Shown: positions 44,244 to 54,829, counted from the first letter of the stretch. The stretch: 64,000 nucleotides of DNA from Aquificota bacterium (GCA_013153495.1 JAADEH010000012.1:248001-312000), one strand, 5' to 3'. Numbers and translations: made by a program. The notes: generated by a model not told the origin, from the sequence alone.

Positions 44244-44879
44244 ATGCTGAAGCTCATAATAGTAAGGCATGCGGAAAGTCAGTGGAACCCTCTCGGGAGG
44301 TATCAGGGGCATCTTGACCCCGAACTGACCGACAGGGGCAGAAGGCAGGCGGAAGCTCTCGCTTACGAGCTGAAGAAGGAAAACGTGGTTCGCATATACA
44401 CCTCTCCCCTTAAGAGAACCTATCAGACCGCAAAGGTTCTTTCCGACAAGCTCGGCGTTCCCCTGTATAGGGAGGACAGGGTTATAGAGATAGACCACGG
44501 GAAGTGGTCTGGTATGCTCGTTGACGAGGTGCGGGAAAAGTATCCCGAAGAGTTTGAAACCTGGATAAAGGAGCCTCAGAACATAAGGTTTGAGAACGGG
44601 GAAAGCTTGGAAGAAGTTTTAAGCAGGGTAAGGGACTTCCTTCAGTTCGTCAAAGAGAAACATCAGGACGAAACGGTAGTAGTCGTGTCCCATACGGTTC
44701 CTATAAGGTGTATGTATTGTGCCCTACTCGACATAGACCTGTCCAAGTTTTGGAGTTTCGGGTGCGATAATGCTTCCTACTCGGTAGTTCTAATGGAGGA
44801 GGAGAGGAGCGTTATCCAGAAGCTCAACATAACTTGCCACTTGGGGGACCTCTATGTGGAAGCTCATCAGGCTCTTTAG
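44244..44879 (+). CDS. pspA: Histidine phosphatase family; resembles metal-independent phosphoserine phosphatase PspA of Hydrogenobacter
   Basis: LIIVRHAESQWNPLGRYQGHLDPELTDRG; VVVSHTVPIRCMYCALLDIDLSKFWSFGCDNASYSV. Confidence 0.82.
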   Translation: MLKLIIVRHAESQWNPLGRYQGHLDPELTDRGRRQAEALAYELKKENVVRIYTSPLKRTYQTAKVLSDKLGVPLYREDRVIEIDHGKWSGMLVDEVREKYPEEFETWIKEPQNIRFENGESLEEVLSRVRDFLQFVKEKHQDETVVVVSHTVPIRCMYCALLDIDLSKFWSFGCDNASYSVVLMEEERSVIQKLNITCHLGDLYVEAHQAL

Positions 44880-47406
44880 CTTTGTAGTTTTTGCTCTGAG
44901 TTTCTCTTTCGGTAGTGAGCTTACGGAGAGCATAAGCCTTCAGGTGAAGGTGGTAGGCAAGATACAGGAGGAAAAGCCAAAACTCTTACCTCCGGAGAGG
45001 TTAACACCCCGGAAGAGACTCACATACCTCGACCTCTCTCACAAACTTTTAGAACCACCCAAGGAGATAGAAGAGCCTGACATAGTAGTCCCCAAAGAGG
45101 GAAAAGCCTGCGGTGAACCCAAGGACAGGAGCTACTACAGGGCGGGGATAAAGCTTTACATAGAGGGAAACCTCAAGGAGGCCGAGAGCAAGTTCTTAGA
45201 TGTTCTTTCCCTTCAGAACTCAGCTTTCATACCCCAGTCCCAATACTTTTTGGGGCTTATATACGCAAGAACAGACAGGGAAAAGGAAGCTGTCGAGTTC
45301 CTGGAAAGCTCCTGCAACGCTCAGCACCCATACAGGATGCCTGCTTGTGAAACCCTATACGCTTTAAAGTTCAAGCTAAACGGGAAACCTGAAGAGGTTG
45401 ACTCACCCCAGCTTTGGAAGACGGTTTACCTGATAAGTGTGGGAGAAGACGTTGGTTCCGTCAGCTGTGAGGACACGGTATTTAAGAGGTATTGTGAATA
45501 CGTTAACAGCTTCATCGAGGGGAACATAGACCCCCAATACGAAGAAAGCACCTCCCTCAGAAGAGCTATAGTTCTGATAGCTCAAAACAGGTATGAGGAA
45601 GCTAAAGCCATACTCGAAAGCCACAACCGACCTCTGAATAAGTTCAGGAACATAGCGCTATACTATCTCGGCGTTATAGCACTTTTGGAGGGAAATAAGA
45701 AGGAAGCCTACAAGTATGCCTCCATGCTGGAGATTTCCGATAAAGAGCTTGCACAGCATCTCTACATACTCCTCTCGGGACAGGACATACTCTTCTCGAG
45801 AATAGCCTTTCAGGTAACGGGTTCCAAGGAGGCTCTGAAAAACTCAGGTATCCTCTACTACAACAGGGGAGATTACGACCTCGCTTACCTGCAGTTTACT
45901 AAGGCGGGAGAGCACCTCCTCTCCGCTTACGCTGCCATAAGAAAGGGAGACTACGAGAAGGCTTACGAAGCTCTCAAAAAGGTAGAGAAAAGGGACAGGG
46001 AATACTACCTCTGGCTACTGGAAACCCTCTACTGGCTGGGCAAGGATGAAGAGATGGAGAAGGTTCTCTCGGAAGTTAAGGACTCCTTCCCCGAGCTATA
46101 TAAGGAATATGTGGGCTGGCTTATGTTCAAGAAGGAAAACTGGCTCGAAGCTTACAAATACTTTGACGACCCCTACCACAAAGCGCTCGCACTATACAAC
46201 TCGGGGAATTACAAAAGGGTTCTGGAAATCCTCGAGGGCGAGGAGGGCCTCAAGGAGAGGGTTCTCAAAGCTAAGGCGGCGATTTCCATGGGCAACGGCG
46301 AGCTTGCGAGAAAATTCCTAAAGGAGGAGAGTCCGGAAGAGATTTACCTCATAGGAATGAGCTACTTTATAGAAGGCGACTATGCAAAGGCGATAGAGTT
46401 CTTTGAAAAGATAGAGGAAGGTCCTCTCAGGAGCAGAGCTTTATTACGGATAGCGGACTCTTACTACAACCTGGGTCAATACGACAAGGCTAAGGAGTTT
46501 TACAAGAGAATACTTTCCGACTTTCCGGACTCTGCGGAAGCTATGGACGCAACCCTCGCACTCGCTCAGATAGAGCTTCAAAACCCCTCCGAAGACCTGG
46601 AAAAGCTCATAGAAGAATTCGTTAAAAAGTTTCCCGACTCACCTCTAATACCCGACCTCAAGTATCAGCTTGCCTCTATATACATCAAAAAAGGGAAGAT
46701 AGAAGAAGCTAAGAAAATCCTCGAGGAGTTGAAGGGGGTCGAAGGGTTCGAAGCCAAGGCTCTGCTCAAGCTTGCAGAAATAGAGGAAAATCCTCAAAGG
46801 AAGGAGGAAATACTCAAAAAGGTCATGTCCATAGGTGAGAAAGAGGAAAAGGAAAGGGCAACGGGTATGCTCATGAACCTTTACTTCCAGAGAAAGGAGT
46901 TTGAAAAGCTGGCGGACTTTTTGGTTAAAGGAGATTTTGACGACAGAAAAAAAGCCCTCGAGATATACCTTTCTGAGAACCTTCAGAAAGCGATGAGACT
47001 CTTTGACCAGCTTATTAAGGAAAATCCAAGAGATGAAGAGCTGAAGGCTATGGCATTAAAACTTTACGATAAGACAAAAGGTAAGAAATACCTCCTCATA
47101 GCCAAGGAAAGCCAGAACCCACGGGTAAGGGCAAGGGCTTTATACCTTCTGGGTCTGAGGGAAAAGAGGAGGAACAAAAAGAAGGCTCTCGAATACTTCG
47201 TGGAAGTGGTCCTGACCTCCAAAGGCATTCACCCCTACTACAACAGGAGCATAATCGAAGCGGCGAACATACTGGTTTCCATGAAGGCGAGAAAAGATGC
47301 CTCATGCCTGCTCGAGAAGCTCGATACTCGTTCCCTCTCCAAGAGGGACCTCAAAAGGGTTAAAATCTTGAGGAAGCAACTCCCTAAGTGTGAGGTGAAG
47401 AGGTAA
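44854..47406 (+). CDS. Large exported TPR-repeat protein
   Basis: Signal peptide; repeated TPR motifs (YYRAGIKLYIEGNLKEAESKFLDVL, ADSYYNLGQYDKAKEFYKRILSDFP). Confidence 0.85.
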   Translation: MWKLIRLFSFVVFALSFSFGSELTESISLQVKVVGKIQEEKPKLLPPERLTPRKRLTYLDLSHKLLEPPKEIEEPDIVVPKEGKACGEPKDRSYYRAGIKLYIEGNLKEAESKFLDVLSLQNSAFIPQSQYFLGLIYARTDREKEAVEFLESSCNAQHPYRMPACETLYALKFKLNGKPEEVDSPQLWKTVYLISVGEDVGSVSCEDTVFKRYCEYVNSFIEGNIDPQYEESTSLRRAIVLIAQNRYEEAKAILESHNRPLNKFRNIALYYLGVIALLEGNKKEAYKYASMLEISDKELAQHLYILLSGQDILFSRIAFQVTGSKEALKNSGILYYNRGDYDLAYLQFTKAGEHLLSAYAAIRKGDYEKAYEALKKVEKRDREYYLWLLETLYWLGKDEEMEKVLSEVKDSFPELYKEYVGWLMFKKENWLEAYKYFDDPYHKALALYNSGNYKRVLEILEGEEGLKERVLKAKAAISMGNGELARKFLKEESPEEIYLIGMSYFIEGDYAKAIEFFEKIEEGPLRSRALLRIADSYYNLGQYDKAKEFYKRILSDFPDSAEAMDATLALAQIELQNPSEDLEKLIEEFVKKFPDSPLIPDLKYQLASIYIKKGKIEEAKKILEELKGVEGFEAKALLKLAEIEENPQRKEEILKKVMSIGEKEEKERATGMLMNLYFQRKEFEKLADFLVKGDFDDRKKALEIYLSENLQKAMRLFDQLIKENPRDEELKAMALKLYDKTKGKKYLLIAKESQNPRVRARALYLLGLREKRRNKKKALEYFVEVVLTSKGIHPYYNRSIIEAANILVSMKARKDASCLLEKLDTRSLSKRDLKRVKILRKQLPKCEVKR

Positions 47407-48032
47407 TGGAGGGAGTCCTCGGTCAAATACTCGACCTGATAAGGAAAGGCGGAATTGTTATGTATCCCCTGATAATTCTCTCGATAATATCCTGGGTCTA
47501 TATAATCGAGAGGATAATAAATCTACGGGTCGGGATATTCCTGCCTAAGAACCTGAGCGAAATAAAGATACTGCTTCAAAAGGGCGACGTGGAAGGTGCT
47601 CAAAAGGTTCTTTCCATAAACAGCGATGTATTTTCGAGAGCTTTAAGGCTCGTCCTCGAGGAGTATCTGAAGGGCAACAGAAGAAAGTCGGAACTAACTT
47701 TGCTTATGGAGAGGGAACTCTCGGGAATAATTCCTGCGGTTGAAAAGAACCTGATGATACTTTCTGCCATAGCCTCCATAGCTCCCCTGTTGGGGCTGTT
47801 CGGAACTATAACGGGTCTTATAAAGGTATTTTCCGCATATGCTTCCGTTCAGACTGAGGAGGCTCTCAGGCTCCTGGCATCGGGGATAGGAGAGGCACTC
47901 ACCGCTGCCGCAACGGGTCTGATAGTTGCCATACCCGCACTCTTTGCCTACTGGATTTTCAGAAACCTCGGGAACGACATAATAGAAAAGGTGGAGAACG
48001 AAGCGAGGGGAATACTGGAACTGTTGGAGTAG
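47406..48032 (+). CDS. exbB: ExbB/TolQ/MotA proton-channel family protein
   Basis: GGIVMYPLIILSIISWVYIIERI, IASIAPLLGLFGTITGLIKVF, GIGEALTAAATGLIVAIPALFAYW. Confidence 0.9.
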   Translation: MEGVLGQILDLIRKGGIVMYPLIILSIISWVYIIERIINLRVGIFLPKNLSEIKILLQKGDVEGAQKVLSINSDVFSRALRLVLEEYLKGNRRKSELTLLMERELSGIIPAVEKNLMILSAIASIAPLLGLFGTITGLIKVFSAYASVQTEEALRLLASGIGEALTAAATGLIVAIPALFAYWIFRNLGNDIIEKVENEARGILELLE

Positions 48033-48035
48033 GTT

Positions 48036-48437
48036 ATGAACCTCAGAAGGAGAGCGAGGCTCGGGTCCGACGAAAGGGCTTACATAGACGTCGTTCCCTT
48101 AGTGGATACGCTGCTGGCGGTCTTTCTATTTCTGGCGGTTCTGGCTTTTCAGTCTCCCCTGACCTTCATAGCGGTTAAGCTTCCCGAGGCGGAAAAGGGG
48201 GAAAAGCAGAGAATTAGGGCGGCAAGGGTTCAGATTACTAAAAACGGTGCTCTGCTCTTGGAGGGGAGACCTTCGGACCTCAGAAGAATAGAGGAATTCC
48301 TGTCAAAGAGAAAACCCTCTTACCTTATAATAGAGGCGGACGAGGACGCAAAACACAAGTTCGTCGTGTATGTTATGGATGTTGCCAAAAAGGCGGGCGT
48401 TGAAAACGTTATAATTGCTGTTCGTAAGAAACGCTGA
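48036..48437 (+). CDS. exbD: ExbD/TolR family protein
   Basis: IDVVPLVDTLLAVFLFLAVLA with membrane Asp; downstream VMDVAKKAGVENVIIAVRKK. Confidence 0.9.
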   Translation: MNLRRRARLGSDERAYIDVVPLVDTLLAVFLFLAVLAFQSPLTFIAVKLPEAEKGEKQRIRAARVQITKNGALLLEGRPSDLRRIEEFLSKRKPSYLIIEADEDAKHKFVVYVMDVAKKAGVENVIIAVRKKR

Positions 48438-49156
48438 TGTTTTTTCTCAAAAAACTTATTTCTTACCTGATACTGCCACCGGGAATATTCATAGCGCTCT
48501 TTTTGCTTATAGCGGTTTTGAGTAGGAAGAGAAAGGTAGTTTACATACCGGCGGTAGCCGGTGCTTTAACTTTATACCTCATATCCGTTGAACCCGTGAA
48601 GGACTTACTGTTTTTGCCTTTAGAGGGTAGGTATAAACAACCTTCGGTTGTGGAAGGTGATGTGATAGTGGTGCTGGGCGGGGGTGCTTACAACTCCGGT
48701 TATCTGAAGGCAAGCTCTTACAAGAGGCTCATAACGGGCTTTTTGCTTCACAGAAGAACGGGGAAACCCATAATACTTTCGGGAGGTGCCTCAATCGGTG
48801 TAATCCCGGAAGCAAAGATTATGAGGGAGCTTTTGATGGAGTTCGGGGTAAGTGATAGGGAGATATACGCTGACCTCAGAAGCAGGGATACCTACGAAAA
48901 CGCAAAGTATGTTAGGGAGCTGTGCGAGAGACTCGGGTGCAGGAAGGTAACCCTCGTTACCTCCGCTTTTCACATGGCGAGGGCTGTGAGGGTATTCGAG
49001 AAGGCGGGGCTTGAAGTTCAACCTTATCCTACGGACTTTAAGTTTGAAGGGAGATACAATCTATACAGCCTGTTTCCCAAATACAGCGTCTTTTACGACT
49101 CTTCCATAGCGATAAGGGAACACATAGGAACGTTGTTTTATAAGCTTTTTTACTGA
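48437..49156 (+). CDS. DUF218 (YdcF/ElyC-like) membrane protein
   Basis: GDVIVVLGGGAYNSG, PIILSGGA, VTLVTSAFHMARAVRVFEKAGL. Confidence 0.88.
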   Translation: MFFLKKLISYLILPPGIFIALFLLIAVLSRKRKVVYIPAVAGALTLYLISVEPVKDLLFLPLEGRYKQPSVVEGDVIVVLGGGAYNSGYLKASSYKRLITGFLLHRRTGKPIILSGGASIGVIPEAKIMRELLMEFGVSDREIYADLRSRDTYENAKYVRELCERLGCRKVTLVTSAFHMARAVRVFEKAGLEVQPYPTDFKFEGRYNLYSLFPKYSVFYDSSIAIREHIGTLFYKLFY

Positions 49157-50220
49157 AATACTACGAGGTTGTCCCGGTGTATAACTTCTTCTTTGGTGGT
49201 TTTAAGTTTTTCCTTAACCTGATAACCTTTCAAGCCCTTTATTTGGTCTATCTCTTCCCTTGAGAAATTAACCTTTCCCTTTGCGACCACTATGCCGTCG
49301 GGTCCCGCAACGCTGACCACATCTCCCGCAGAGAAACTGCCTTCCACCTTAACTACTCCAGCAGGGAGGAGACTTTTGCCTTTTTTGAGAGCCTTAACCG
49401 CTCCCTCGTCAACCGTGATTATCCCCTTCGGCTCCTCTACCATCGCTATGGATTTAAGCTTTCTTCTAACCTTTCTCTGGGTGGGAAGGAATAGTGTTCC
49501 TCTCGTTTTTAGCTCTCTCAGGTCTTCGAGGTTCTCACCTTTGCCCGTTATTATCACGGGTATGCCTATGGATAGGGCAAGTCTTGTGGCTTCGAGCTTG
49601 CTCCTCATACCACCGCTTCCGAACTCGCTACCGGTTCCCTTTACGAAGGAAAAGGCTTCTTCCATGTTTCTGACTTCCCGAACTACCTCTCCCTTTTCGT
49701 TCAGGAGACCACCGGAGGAGGAAAGGATAACCAGCAGGTCAGCTTTCATCATGTAACCTACGTAAACCGAGAGGAAGTCGTTATCTCCGAAGATAAGCTC
49801 GCTCACCGCTACGGTATCGTTCTCGTTTACCACGGGGACAACTCCCATCTGGATCATCTTCTCTAAGGTGTTCTGGGCGTTCTTGAACCTATCTTCGTTT
49901 CCCTTCTTGAATATGTCGTTGGTAAGCAGAACCTGAGCGACCTTTAGGTCGTAGTTTGAGAATATCGTATCGTATAGGTGCATGAGGTATGCCTGTCCTA
50001 TGCCTGCGAGAGCCTGTCTGGTCGTGAGGTCCGTGGGGCGGTCTTTCAGACCCATCTTCTTAACACCACACAGAACCGCTCCGGAGGAAACCACTATCAC
50101 ATCATCTCCCTTTTCTTTCACCTTCTTGACAGACTCTGCCAGATGAGCTATGAACTTTAGGTCTATGTCCCCCGCTTCGGTTCTCAGGAGGTTCGAGCCT
50201 ATCTTTACTACTATCCTCAT
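49150..50220 (-). CDS. proB: Glutamate 5-kinase with PUA domain
   Basis: RIVVKIGSNLL, VSSGAVLCGVKKM, NENDTVAV, C-terminal PUA. Confidence 0.95.
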   Translation of the reverse strand: MRIVVKIGSNLLRTEAGDIDLKFIAHLAESVKKVKEKGDDVIVVSSGAVLCGVKKMGLKDRPTDLTTRQALAGIGQAYLMHLYDTIFSNYDLKVAQVLLTNDIFKKGNEDRFKNAQNTLEKMIQMGVVPVVNENDTVAVSELIFGDNDFLSVYVGYMMKADLLVILSSSGGLLNEKGEVVREVRNMEEAFSFVKGTGSEFGSGGMRSKLEATRLALSIGIPVIITGKGENLEDLRELKTRGTLFLPTQRKVRRKLKSIAMVEEPKGIITVDEGAVKALKKGKSLLPAGVVKVEGSFSAGDVVSVAGPDGIVVAKGKVNFSREEIDQIKGLKGYQVKEKLKTTKEEVIHRDNLVVFQ

Positions 50221-51278
50221 TTTAGCTTTTCCAAAAGTTTGAGGAAAAAGAGGGTCATCTTTTTAAGGTCTTCCACACTTATGCTCTCTCTGTCGGTGTG
50301 GCTGTCCTTGAGGCTACCGTATCCGAATACCACGCACTCGTATCCGGCTTTGTGGTAGTTTGCCGCATCGGTCCAGGAGGGCATAACACCCCTTTTGGGT
50401 TTATCCCCTACAGCTTCCAAGAAGGTCTCTTCCAAGAGGTTCACAAATCCGTCCTTTCGAAAGCTTATGAAGTCTTCCGCATCTTCCCTCACATACTCTA
50501 CCTTGCACCGGGTATCGAGTTCCTTTATAAGCTGAAGGATTTTCTCTTCAAGTTCTTTCCAGCTCTCTCCCTCTTTAACTTTTATCTCTAAAAGAGCTTC
50601 ACACCTTTTGGGAACGAGATAAGCCTTTGAACCACCTTTAATCATTATCACATTCACGGGTCTGGAGAGCCTTCGCTCTATGTTTTCTATAAGTTGAAAG
50701 CAGGTTTTTATGGGGTTTTCCGTCTTTTCAAACTCGGAAGCGTGGGCACCTTCTCCTTCAACCTTTACGGAAAACTCTAAGGCACCTTCCTGGGCAACGC
50801 ACAGGGCACCGTATGTGGGTTCCAAAACGAGACACTTCTTACCCTCTCCCAAAATCTCCGGGGCTTTTTCCGAACCGAGGGCGTCGTTGGTTTCCTCGTC
50901 TATCACGAAGGCTAAGGATAGGGGCAGTTTGTTTCCTCCCTCGAGGAAGACCTCTACAGCTGTTATCAGAGAGGCGAGGGCACCTTTAACGTCGCTTGCA
51001 CCCCTCCCGATTATTCTGCCGTTTTTCTCTACCGGAACGTATGGATTTTTCATACCTATGGGAGGCACGGTATCCACGTGGCAGGATATTACATATGGGG
51101 AGTCGGTCAGAAAGAAGAGATTATACCTGTCCCCGTCAATCCGCTGACGCACGGGTTTTAAACCGTATGAGCTGAGCCTTTTCTCTATAAACTCCTGTAT
51201 GTTCCTCTCCTGTCCGGAAACGCTCTTTATTCCTATAAGTTCCTTAAGAAGGTCCTTCACCCGAAGGGTCAGTTCCAT
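50217..51278 (-). CDS. M20 family deacylase (ArgE/DapE/LysK-like)
   Basis: VISCHVDTVPP, GRGASDVKGALASLITAVE, VIDEETNDALGSEKA. Confidence 0.88.
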   Translation of the reverse strand: MELTLRVKDLLKELIGIKSVSGQERNIQEFIEKRLSSYGLKPVRQRIDGDRYNLFFLTDSPYVISCHVDTVPPIGMKNPYVPVEKNGRIIGRGASDVKGALASLITAVEVFLEGGNKLPLSLAFVIDEETNDALGSEKAPEILGEGKKCLVLEPTYGALCVAQEGALEFSVKVEGEGAHASEFEKTENPIKTCFQLIENIERRLSRPVNVIMIKGGSKAYLVPKRCEALLEIKVKEGESWKELEEKILQLIKELDTRCKVEYVREDAEDFISFRKDGFVNLLEETFLEAVGDKPKRGVMPSWTDAANYHKAGYECVVFGYGSLKDSHTDRESISVEDLKKMTLFFLKLLEKLK

Positions 51279-51361
51279 ACTGAATAGTTTATTGCAAGGC
51301 TGGAATTGTAGCTATTGAGGAATTTATAATTTGATTATCAGAAAAAGGCGGAGGTGCAAGG

Positions 51362-52750
51362 TTGCTGGGTTTAGGCTCTTCAAAGAAAGCTCTCGAGGAA
51401 GAGCTACTGAGAAGGGAAGCGGAAATATCCGCTCTAAGAGCGGAGCTTGACAGTCTAAGGCAAAGGCTAATCTCGGAGGAGGAAGAGAGAAGGCGCATCG
51501 TGCGTGAATACGAAAATAAGCTGGAGGAACTTAAAAAACGGTTCGAGGAGAGAGAGGAAGAGCTTAAAAGTCAGCTCAAAGCTGTTGTCTCGGAAAGGGA
51601 CAGGCTTAAAAGACAGATGGAGGAGTTGGAAAGGAAGGTATCCAAACCCTGGTTTCAACTTGCGGGACTGAGTTATGTCCTTCCCAAGATAGCCCGGAGG
51701 ATAGACTCCCAGAACGAGGAAACTCAAAAAATCAACGAATTTATAGAGGAGTCTATGGAAACCGCTAAAAGCCTCGCTGACTTTATCCAGAAGCTCAATC
51801 GGATGAACGAAAGTATGAGGGAAGCCATAAGCGACAGCGAAAAGGAACTCGGAAACTTAGAAAACACGGTAGGAGAGGTAAAAGATGCGGGAAGGGAAAT
51901 ATACGACTTCTTGGAGAGAATAATAGAGGTTGCGGAGCAAACCAACTTGCTTGCGTTGAATGCTTCAATAGAGGCTGCAAGAGCAGGGGAAGCGGGAAGA
52001 GGTTTTGCTGTCGTTGCGGAGGAGGTCAGGAAGCTTGCGGAAAGCACCGCTCAGATAGCCAAGAGGGTAAAGGAAGTGGTGGGTCGTATTTCGGAAGTCG
52101 TGGACCGTGCGGAAGAGGTAGCGGAGGGGATGTCCGACAGATACAGAAAAATCTTTGAAAGATACGGAGAAATAGACAACTTCGTAGGATTGTTCTCCGA
52201 AGAGATTTCCCATCAGATAGAAAACTTCCGGTCCGTAAGGGACAGGGTAAGCAGGATTTCGGAAATCTCCCGTGAAAACACCCAAAAACTCCTCGAACTC
52301 AGCAAGAGAGCGGACCTGTTTGAAGAATTAAAGTTCGGAATAAAACCTGTTGATGGAGAGCACAGGATACTCTTTGACCTTCTCGGTAAGGTTTGGGAAC
52401 TCGTCTCCGAAGACAAGCTCGAAGAGGCAAAAAGAGTCTTCACCGACACACTACTAAACTACGCAAAAACCCACCTCAGACACGAAGAGGAGATACTCAG
52501 AAGATACGGTTATCCCAACGCAAAGAGCCACTCGAACATACACGACAAAATAATAGAAAAGCTCGAAAGCATGATGCCTTCCATCAGAAACGGAACCAGA
52601 AGGGAACTTGAAGAAGGAGTAGCATTCGTGGTTGACTGGCTTCTGAACCACATAGACAAAGTTGACAGAGATTACGCAAACTACTTCCAAGGTGCGGGAC
52701 TCGTGGAAGTCATCAACGAAAAGGAAAAACCCCACAGTCTAAAGGTCTGA
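51362..52750 (+). CDS. Soluble methyl-accepting chemotaxis-type signalling protein with C-terminal hemerythrin domain
   Basis: TTG start; hairpin tip [36 protein letters not shown]; hemerythrin ligands [28 protein letters not shown]. Confidence 0.9.
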   Translation: MLGLGSSKKALEEELLRREAEISALRAELDSLRQRLISEEEERRRIVREYENKLEELKKRFEEREEELKSQLKAVVSERDRLKRQMEELERKVSKPWFQLAGLSYVLPKIARRIDSQNEETQKINEFIEESMETAKSLADFIQKLNRMNESMREAISDSEKELGNLENTVGEVKDAGREIYDFLERIIEVAEQTNLLALNASIEAARAGEAGRGFAVVAEEVRKLAESTAQIAKRVKEVVGRISEVVDRAEEVAEGMSDRYRKIFERYGEIDNFVGLFSEEISHQIENFRSVRDRVSRISEISRENTQKLLELSKRADLFEELKFGIKPVDGEHRILFDLLGKVWELVSEDKLEEAKRVFTDTLLNYAKTHLRHEEEILRRYGYPNAKSHSNIHDKIIEKLESMMPSIRNGTRRELEEGVAFVVDWLLNHIDKVDRDYANYFQGAGLVEVINEKEKPHSLKV

Positions 52751-52768
52751 TAGCTTATTTTAATTTTT

Positions 52769-54829
52769 GTGCACTACAGATTGATAGTTTCGTTCTTGGT
52801 GGGGGGAATTTTCTCCCTCTTGTTCCTGACAAAGCCCGACCTGGTGGAAAGGCTTTCCCTCAAGGTTGAAGACGCAAAGTGGTCCTTCAGACAGCTCGTA
52901 GGTGCAGAGCAAAAACCCTCCCAAGCGGTAGTAGTAGTAGCAATAGACGAAAAGAGCGTAAACGAACTCGGCAGATGGCCCTGGAGTAGAAAAACGCTGG
53001 CACAACTCGTGAGAAAGCTCTCACCCGCAAAGGTCGTTGCCTTCGACATAGTCCTGTCGGAAGCGGAAAGCCGGGAAGCGGACCGCGACCTTGCCCGAGC
53101 CATACGGGAAAGCGGAAATGTTATACTCGGCTTTTTCTTCCGCAAAAATTCCACCCAATCAATTCCGGAACACTCCATCTCCCTGCTGAGGGAAAGCGAG
53201 TTTCTACGCTTTGAACTTACCTCCGAGAAGGTAGGTCTTGCGGAATACTCCCATGCGGAGATTGTTCTCCCTGAATTTTTAAGGACCGCTGTCGCGGTAG
53301 GTTTTTTAAATGCCCAGCCGGACCCAGATGCGGTCTATAGAAAGTATCCCGTCGCATACCTGTTTAAAGGAAGCCTCTTCCTACCCCTCGCACTTCAGAG
53401 CCTACGGTTCTTCAAAGGAAAAGACTTTAAGATGACGCTTTCCGAAAAAGGCATAGAAAGCCTCGAGTTTGACGGAAAACAAATCCCCCTTTACGAAGGC
53501 AGGTTTTACAGAATAAACTTCTACGACCCCAAGCGCATAAAAACCGTTTCCGCGGTGGACCTCATAAAAGGCAGAATAAAGCCCGAAATGCTCAAAGGTA
53601 AAGCCGTATTCGTAGGTTCGACAGAGGCAGGTATATTCGACCTCAGACCCACGCCTGTGGACCCCACCATGCCCGGTGTGTATCTTCACGCCTTCGTCTT
53701 TTCCAACTTCCACAAAAACCATCACATAAAGTTCTCTTCTTCGGTTGACTTACTCCTCATACTCTCAACCGCCCTTTTCCCACTCCTGATTTCTACCCTA
53801 AAATCCTTCCCTATCAGACTGACCTACTACCTCCTCTTTCTGTTCGGATACATACTCCTCTCCCTCACAGCCTTCTCCTTTCTCTCCTACGACATCAGCC
53901 TTTTTTACCCGACCCTCGCCCTAATCACCTCCGCGGTATCTCAGGAAAGCCTCAGACTGCTCGTTGCGGAGAGGGAAACCCGCAAACTAAAGAGAGCCTT
54001 CAGCAGCTACGTTTCACCTCAAATACTGGAGATAATAATCAGAAATCCCGATAAGCTCCGCCTCGGTGGAGAGAAGAGAACCGTAACGGTTTTGTTTTCC
54101 GACATAAGAGGCTTTACCGCCCTGTCGGAAAGGCTCGAACCGGAGAAGCTCGTAAAGCTCCTGAACGAGTTCCTGACACCGATGACGGACATCATCCTCT
54201 CCAACGGGGGAACCCTCGACAAATACATAGGGGACGCCATAATGGCTATCTTCAACGCTCCCGTAGAGGTGAAAAATCACGCGGACAGAGCCTGCATTTC
54301 CGCCTTAAATATGGTTAAGGTGCTCGAAGAGATGAACCCAAGATTTAAAAACTCCTTCGGAGTTGAGCTTGAAGTAGGGATAGGGATAAACACGGGAGAA
54401 GCGGTAGTAGGCAACATGGGTTCCCACCAGAGGTTCGACTACACAGCCATAGGAGACACCGTCAACTTAGCCTCCCGCCTCGAGGGACTCAACAAACTAT
54501 ACGGAACCCGCATAATACTGAGCGAGCATACGGTAAAGAGCTTAAAAGGCTTCTTTTTGACCAGAAAGCTGGACCGCGTCGTGGTAAAGGGAAAAACTCG
54601 ACCCGTGGAAATATACGAGCTTATGGAAGACACCCCCCAAAACAGAAACTCAAAAGAGGTTTTCGAAAAGGCTCTTAACCTATACTTTGAAGGTAAATTC
54701 GAAGAGGCTATTACCCTCTTTCGGAAAATCGGGGACGCCCCCAGCAAAGTATTTCTCAAAAGATGCCGATACCTCATAAAAAACCCGCCCCAAAGCTGGA
54801 ACGGTATATACACAGCAGAGGAGAAGTGA
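52769..54829 (+). CDS. CHASE2-domain class III adenylate cyclase
   Basis: GTG start; extracytoplasmic CHASE2 pattern (AIDEKSVNELGRWPWSRKTLA, AFDIVLSE) then TMs; VTVLFSDIRGFT, LDKYIGDAIMA, DYTAIGDTVNLASRLE. Confidence 0.92.
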   Translation: MHYRLIVSFLVGGIFSLLFLTKPDLVERLSLKVEDAKWSFRQLVGAEQKPSQAVVVVAIDEKSVNELGRWPWSRKTLAQLVRKLSPAKVVAFDIVLSEAESREADRDLARAIRESGNVILGFFFRKNSTQSIPEHSISLLRESEFLRFELTSEKVGLAEYSHAEIVLPEFLRTAVAVGFLNAQPDPDAVYRKYPVAYLFKGSLFLPLALQSLRFFKGKDFKMTLSEKGIESLEFDGKQIPLYEGRFYRINFYDPKRIKTVSAVDLIKGRIKPEMLKGKAVFVGSTEAGIFDLRPTPVDPTMPGVYLHAFVFSNFHKNHHIKFSSSVDLLLILSTALFPLLISTLKSFPIRLTYYLLFLFGYILLSLTAFSFLSYDISLFYPTLALITSAVSQESLRLLVAERETRKLKRAFSSYVSPQILEIIIRNPDKLRLGGEKRTVTVLFSDIRGFTALSERLEPEKLVKLLNEFLTPMTDIILSNGGTLDKYIGDAIMAIFNAPVEVKNHADRACISALNMVKVLEEMNPRFKNSFGVELEVGIGINTGEAVVGNMGSHQRFDYTAIGDTVNLASRLEGLNKLYGTRIILSEHTVKSLKGFFLTRKLDRVVVKGKTRPVEIYELMEDTPQNRNSKEVFEKALNLYFEGKFEEAITLFRKIGDAPSKVFLKRCRYLIKNPPQSWNGIYTAEEK

